NCBI RefSeq assembly: GCF_005250615.1
Contig: NZ_SULM01000016.1
Location: 24,318-88,317, forward strand
DNA length: 64,000 nt
Source of the DNA: Pseudomonas rhizoryzae
GTDB lineage: Bacteria > Pseudomonadota > Gammaproteobacteria > Pseudomonadales > Pseudomonadaceae
Direction: 5' to 3'
A program made the position numbers and the translations under genes. The notes under the pieces were generated by a model. The model did no database searches and had not been told where the DNA came from. It saw only the letters and a list, made by a program, of their open reading frames with translations. This document shows, piece by piece, positions 59,702-64,000 of the stretch (positions within the stretch are counted from its first letter, which is position 1; every line of letters starts with the position of its first letter).

Positions 59702-61072
59702 ATGTCCGATCCCGTCTCGCCTGATCCCGTCTTTCCCGATACCGATCCCGAAGTCGCGGCGCGCCGTCGCTTGCACCTGCAACGGCACCGGCGCCGTCGC
59801 CGCCTGCGTGAGTGGCGCCAGCGCATCGCCTTCTGGGTCGGGGCCGTCCTGGTGGGCCTGGCCGGCCTCGCCTTCGCCTGGCTGTCCGATCACTCCTTCG
59901 GGCTGTTCCAGCAACTACTGCAGCACAGCGCCTTCTGGCCCTGGCTGGTCACACCGCTGGGCTTCGCCTTGCTGGCCTGGCTGACCCAGGGGGTGCTACG
60001 CGAGGCCCGCGGCAGTGGCATTCCCCAGGTCATCGCCAGCATCCAGCGCGAGGAGCCGGATCTGCGCGCGCGCTTACTGGGAGCTCCCGTGGCCCTGGGC
60101 AAGATGTTGCTCACCGCGGGGGCTCTGCTGGTAGGCGGCTCGATAGGTCGTGAAGGGCCCACGGTGCATGTCGGGGCTGCGCTGCTCTACGGCTTCGGCA
60201 AGCGCCTTGGCCTGCACGGTCGGCGTACGCTGTCCGGACTGATTCTCGCCGGTGGCGCCGCCGGCATAGCCGCGGCCTTCAACACGCCCCTGGGTGGGGT
60301 GGTCTTCGCCATCGAGGAACTCACCCATATGTTCGAGCAGCGCTTCAGCGGCCTGGTGCTGACTGCGGTGCTGCTCGGCGGCATCGTCACCCTGGGGATC
60401 ATGGGACCCTACAGCTACCTCGGGGACCTGAACCTGGGTCTGACCTGGGGGATCGGCTGGTTGGCGGTCCCCGTCGCCGGATTGCTCGGTGGCTTGCTCG
60501 GCGGTTTCTATGGCCGTCTGATCCTGCCCACCGAAAAGGGTTGGCTGGGGCGCATGAACGCCCTGCGCCGGCGCCGCCCGGTGGCCTTCGCCGCTGGTTG
60601 TGGTCTGGCCCTGGCGGCCTTGGGGCTGTGCTCGGGGCAGCACGTCTTCGGCACCGGCTATGCCGAGACCCATGCCATCCTGTCCGGCGAGCCGGTCACC
60701 GGCGAGGGTTTCCTGCTGTGGAAATTCCTCGCCAACGTCGTCTCCTACCTGGCGGGCATCCCGGGTGGCCTGTTCTCGCCGGCCCTGGCCGTGGGCGCCG
60801 CCCTAGGGCCCTGGATGGCTGACTGGCTGCCGGGCGTCAGTCTGGCGCAATGCGCGCTGCTGGGGCTGGCCGCCTACCTGGCCGGGGTCACCCGCACGCC
60901 GCTGACCGCTACCGTCATCACCCTGGAAATGGTCGGCAGCCCGGACATGACGCTGCCGGTGCTGGCGGTCTGCCTGCTGTCCTCCGCCGTATCCGGCTGG
61001 CTGATGCCGGTGCCGCTGTACCACGCGTTGTCGAAGCAGGTGCTGGATGCCCTGACACCCAAGCGTAATTGA
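59702..61072 (+). CDS. ClC-family chloride channel/H+ antiporter
   Basis: A 456-residue ClC transporter with about eleven helices after a basic arginine-rich cytoplasmic tail. Selectivity motifs are intact: GSGIPQVIASIQ, GGSIGREGPTVHVGAALL with the gating glutamate, and GGLFSPALAVGAALGPWM. Function is chloride/proton exchange, associated with acid tolerance in E. coli ClcA. No C-terminal CBS domains. The ATG at 59702 has no free Shine-Dalgarno sequence; GGGAGG lies in the hairpin upstream. A weak promoter may lie near 59640-59665. Confidence 0.92.
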   Translation: MSDPVSPDPVFPDTDPEVAARRRLHLQRHRRRRRLREWRQRIAFWVGAVLVGLAGLAFAWLSDHSFGLFQQLLQHSAFWPWLVTPLGFALLAWLTQGVLREARGSGIPQVIASIQREEPDLRARLLGAPVALGKMLLTAGALLVGGSIGREGPTVHVGAALLYGFGKRLGLHGRRTLSGLILAGGAAGIAAAFNTPLGGVVFAIEELTHMFEQRFSGLVLTAVLLGGIVTLGIMGPYSYLGDLNLGLTWGIGWLAVPVAGLLGGLLGGFYGRLILPTEKGWLGRMNALRRRRPVAFAAGCGLALAALGLCSGQHVFGTGYAETHAILSGEPVTGEGFLLWKFLANVVSYLAGIPGGLFSPALAVGAALGPWMADWLPGVSLAQCALLGLAAYLAGVTRTPLTATVITLEMVGSPDMTLPVLAVCLLSSAVSGWLMPVPLYHALSKQVLDALTPKRN

Positions 61073-61316
61073 AAGGTGTTCAGCAACACAGCGCTCCCAG
61101 CCCGTGCGAGGTACTGCTTATCAGCAATGCTCATCTGAACGGAACGGCGAAAACCGGGTATTAGCCTGCTAGCGGCGGACCTTCCGCCGCCTTGCTGTCC
61201 GAAAAAGCTTGGACGTCTCTGCCGTTTCGCCTAAAAAGTAAGAAAAGCGGCACGCACCGCATTATCCGCGGCCACTTCGCGATCTGATTCCTAAGCGCTT
61301 GCAGAGGTCAATCCTG
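61073..61316. other. Intergenic region before glgP
   Basis: About 244 bases; presumably contains the glgP promoter. AGAGG at 61303-61307 is the glgP ribosome binding site. I see no other clear element. Confidence 0.6.
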
Positions 61317-63758
61317 ATGACGAGACCCCGCTTCATCTCGCCCAACGAAGTTTCCGCCCTGCGCACCAACATCCTCTCCAAGCTCACCTACGCCGTCGGC
61401 AAGGACCCGGACAACGCCCTCGATCACGACTGGTTCCAGGCCACCGCCCTGGCCGCGCGCGACTACATCGTCGACCGCTGGATGAGTCGTACTCGCGAGG
61501 CCTATCGCACCGGGCAGAAGCGGGTCTACTACCTCTCCCTGGAATTCCTCATCGGCCGCTTGCTGATCGACAGCCTGTCCAACCTGGGCATCCTTGAAGA
61601 GACCCGTCGCGCGCTGGCCGATCTCGGCGTGGACCTCGAACGTATCCGCGGGCTGGAGCCGGACGCCGCCCTGGGCAACGGTGGTCTCGGCCGTCTGGCC
61701 GCCTGCTTCATGGAGAGCATGGCCACGCTGGGCATCGCCAGCCATGGCTACGGCATCCGCTACGAGCACGGCCTGTTTCGTCAGGTGATCGCCGACGGCT
61801 TCCAGCTGGAGCAACCGGAAAACTGGCTGGACTTCGGCAACCCCTGGGAATTCGAGCGCGCCGAGGTGGTGTACGAGATCGGCTTCGGCGGCAGCGTCGC
61901 GCCCTATGGCGAAGGCGATCCGCGGCGGCAGATCTGGCATCCCGGCGAGCGCATCCGCGCGGTGGCCTACGATACCCCGGTGATCGGCTGGGGCGGGGAG
62001 GGCGCCAACACCCTGAGACTCTGGCGTGCCCGCCCGCTGGAAATCCTCCACCTGGAGACCTTCAACGCCGGCGACCACGTCGGCGCCGTGGCCAACGAGG
62101 CCCGCGCCGAAAGCATCTCGCGGGTGCTCTATCCGGCCGACAGCAGCGAAGCCGGCCAGGAACTGCGCCTGCGCCAGGAATACTTCTTCGTCGCCGCTTC
62201 CCTGGCCGACCTGACCCGGCGCCACCTCAAGCAGCACAACGACCTGCTCAGCCTGCCCGAGCACGTCGCCATCCAGCTCAACGACACCCACCCGGCCATC
62301 GCCGTGGCCGAGCTGATGCGGCTGCTGGTGGACGTCCACGGCATTCCCTGGGACGCCGCCTGGAGCACCACCGTCGGCACCCTCAGCTACACCAACCACA
62401 CCCTCTTGCCGGAAGCGCTGGAGACCTGGCCGGTGCAGCTGATGGAACGTCTGCTGCCGCGGCACATGCAGATCATCTACCTGATCAACGCCCAGTTCCT
62501 CGACTCCCTGCGTGCCCGCGGCGAGACCGACGGCGGCATGATCTCCTACGTCTCCCTGATCGACGAAAGCCAGGGCCGCCGCGTGCGTATGGGCAACCTG
62601 GCCTTTCTTGGCTCCCACAGCATCAATGGCGTCTCCGGCCTGCACACCGACCTGATGCGCAAGACGGTCTTCCGCTCGTTGCACCGCCTCTATCCGGACC
62701 GGATCAACAACAAGACCAACGGCATCACCTTCCGCCGCTGGCTGCACCAGGCCAACCCGGCACTCACCGATCTGCTGGTGGACACCCTCGGCCAGGGCGT
62801 GCTGGACGATCCCGAGAAGACCCTGCCGGAGCTCAAGCCCTACGCCAACGACAGCAATTTCCGCGAGCGTTTCGCCCTGCAACGCCAGCGCAACAAGGAC
62901 ACCTTTACCGCCCTGGTCAAGCAGCGGATGGAGATCACGCTCGATCCCAGCGCCCTGTTCGACGTCCAGATCAAGCGCATCCACGAGTACAAGCGGCAGC
63001 TGATGAACCTGCTGCAGACCATCGCGCTGTACCAGGCGATTCGCGACAACCCCAACGGTGACTGGACCCCAAGGGTCAAGATCTTCGCCGGCAAGGCCGC
63101 GGCCAGCTACCACCAGGCCAAACTGATCATCAAGCTGGCCAACGACGTGGCCAAGGTGGTCAACAACGATCCGCTCACCCGCGACCTGCTCAAGGTGGTC
63201 TTTCTGCCCAACTACAACGTCAGCCTGGCCGAGGTCATGATCCCGGCGGCGGACCTGTCCGAGCAGATCTCCACCGCCGGCATGGAGGCCTCGGGCACCA
63301 GCAATATGAAGTTCGGCCTCAATGGCGCTCTCACCATCGGCACCCTGGATGGCGCCAACGTGGAAATGTGCGAATTGATCGGCGCCGAGCACATGTTCAT
63401 CTTCGGCCTGAAGGCCGCCGAGGTGGAGGAGCGCCAGCGCAGCGGCGGTATTTCCTCGGACATCATCGAGAATTCGCCACGCCTCTCCCAGGTCCTGGCG
63501 GGCCTGCGTGGCGGGCAGTTCTCACCCGAGGATCCGGCGCGCTACAACAGCCTGCTGGACGTCTTGACCTGGCACGACCGCTTCCTGGTCTGCGCCGACT
63601 TCGACGCCTACTGGGACGCCCAGCGCCAGGTCGAGACCCGCTGGCAGCAGCCGGACAAGTGGTGGCAATCGGCGGTGATCAACACCGCCAGCATGGGTTG
63701 GTTCTCCTCGGACCGCACCATCCGCGAATACGCCACGGAGATCTGGAAGGCGTTGTAA
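61317..63758 (+). CDS. glgP: Glycogen phosphorylase
   Basis: PLP-dependent enzyme that releases glucose 1-phosphate from glycogen or maltodextrins. The 813-residue protein has RVYYLSLEFLIGRLL near the N-terminus, ALGNGGLGRLAACFMES, QLNDTHPAIAVAELMRLLVD, the PLP-lysine motif EASGTSNMKFGLNGALTIGT and TLDGANVEMCELIGAEHMFI. The start codon is ATG at 61317; codons upstream to TTG at 61299 are open but AGAGG is spaced for 61317. No other glycogen genes are in the window. Confidence 0.96.
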   Translation: MTRPRFISPNEVSALRTNILSKLTYAVGKDPDNALDHDWFQATALAARDYIVDRWMSRTREAYRTGQKRVYYLSLEFLIGRLLIDSLSNLGILEETRRALADLGVDLERIRGLEPDAALGNGGLGRLAACFMESMATLGIASHGYGIRYEHGLFRQVIADGFQLEQPENWLDFGNPWEFERAEVVYEIGFGGSVAPYGEGDPRRQIWHPGERIRAVAYDTPVIGWGGEGANTLRLWRARPLEILHLETFNAGDHVGAVANEARAESISRVLYPADSSEAGQELRLRQEYFFVAASLADLTRRHLKQHNDLLSLPEHVAIQLNDTHPAIAVAELMRLLVDVHGIPWDAAWSTTVGTLSYTNHTLLPEALETWPVQLMERLLPRHMQIIYLINAQFLDSLRARGETDGGMISYVSLIDESQGRRVRMGNLAFLGSHSINGVSGLHTDLMRKTVFRSLHRLYPDRINNKTNGITFRRWLHQANPALTDLLVDTLGQGVLDDPEKTLPELKPYANDSNFRERFALQRQRNKDTFTALVKQRMEITLDPSALFDVQIKRIHEYKRQLMNLLQTIALYQAIRDNPNGDWTPRVKIFAGKAAASYHQAKLIIKLANDVAKVVNNDPLTRDLLKVVFLPNYNVSLAEVMIPAADLSEQISTAGMEASGTSNMKFGLNGALTIGTLDGANVEMCELIGAEHMFIFGLKAAEVEERQRSGGISSDIIENSPRLSQVLAGLRGGQFSPEDPARYNSLLDVLTWHDRFLVCADFDAYWDAQRQVETRWQQPDKWWQSAVINTASMGWFSSDRTIREYATEIWKAL

Positions 63759-63793
63759 TCGAGCACGTTTCGCTACCATGGCGGCGATAGACC

Positions 63794-63883
63794 GTAGGTT
63801 GGGTTGAGACGGTTCCATCGTCGAAGCCCAACATTGCCAGCCCCGAGGTGATGTTGGGCTTCGCTGCGCTCAACCCAACCTTG
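63794..63883. repeat. Inverted repeat with GTTGGG arms
   Basis: Left arm (63794-63834) reads GTAGGTTGGGTTGAG ... GAAGCCCAACAT and right arm (63851-63883) ATGTTGGGCTTC ... CTCAACCCAACCT, so the outer and inner parts pair with a larger internal bulge on the left. It resembles an extragenic repeat common in Pseudomonas (from memory). It lies 35 bases after glgP and has no coding content. Confidence 0.75.
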
Positions 63884-64000
63884 TATCTCTCCTGGGTAAT
63901 GAGATTAGCTACCTCATTACCCGGAGCCGGCTGAGCACCTACCCAACCTGAGCACTCGATGCTGTTTCGTAGAATGTGCCTGCCGGCTCCCTTTCTCCAC
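63884..64000. other. Window end, no feature recognised
   Basis: About 117 bases after the inverted repeat; no gene or motif recognised before the window ends. Confidence 0.6.

Overview
The window is chromosomal DNA from a high-GC gammaproteobacterium, almost certainly a Pseudomonas. Gene content and order match that genus: rsmI, lpoA, yraN, diaA and dolP beside rnpB and the mraZ-to-lpxC cell-wall cluster; an mvaT xenogeneic silencer between sbcB and purU; nadC, ampD and tatD beside a fruR-fruBKA sugar phosphotransferase locus. The species cannot be fixed by eye.

Layout. (1) 1-2160: end of an N-acetylmuramoyl-L-alanine amidase gene, a one-helix protein, a molybdopterin sulfite-oxidase-like enzyme and a DUF2171 protein. 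(2) 2173-6909: dolP, diaA, yraN and lpoA on the minus strand, divergent from rsmI, followed by RNase P RNA. (3) 7102-24093: the division and cell wall (dcw) cluster, nearly every junction overlapping: mraZ, rsmH, ftsL, ftsI, murE, murF, mraY, murD, ftsW, murG, murC, ftsQ, ftsA, ftsZ, lpxC. Five TGG repeats at exact 10-bp spacing sit at the promoter, as expected for MraZ autorepression. ddlB, normally between murC and ftsQ in Pseudomonas, is absent; a 21-codon reading frame with a good ribosome binding site occupies its place. (4) 24110-29505: HopJ-like, DUF1244, folM, a monooxygenase-like membrane protein, flavodoxin, cidAB, a SirB1-like protein and psiE.

(5) 29506-32640: a low-GC insertion carrying two tightly coupled minus-strand genes, an AAA ATPase of the DUF3696/OLD-like type and a 327-residue protein whose C-terminus resembles MIT_C/phospholipase-D-like domains. 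It lies between intact psiE and a decayed second copy of the psiE 3' end. This is the best candidate in the window for an undescribed (probably anti-phage) system.

(6) 32882-46284: SNF2 helicase with SWIM zinc finger, a 56-residue membrane protein behind a Fur-like promoter, pyruvate kinase, a TPR-like lipoprotein, a PilZ protein, a divergent MoxR operon, sbcB, mvaT, purU and nadC. (7) 46572-52757: DUF1631 protein, type II NADH dehydrogenase, MOSC protein, periplasmic thioredoxin-fold protein, ampD (no ampE beside it) and tatD. (8) 52754-64000: Cra/FruR repressor divergent from fruB-fruK-fruA with a perfect TGAAACGTTTCA operator between them, then a ClC chloride transporter, glycogen phosphorylase and a terminal inverted repeat.

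Functionally the window is dominated by peptidoglycan synthesis, division and recycling (amidase, LpoA, dcw, LpxC, AmpD) and central carbon uptake and storage (fructose PTS, pyruvate kinase, glycogen phosphorylase). Most starts below were set from ribosome binding sites, family N-termini and gene overlaps and are often shorter than the maximal open frame.
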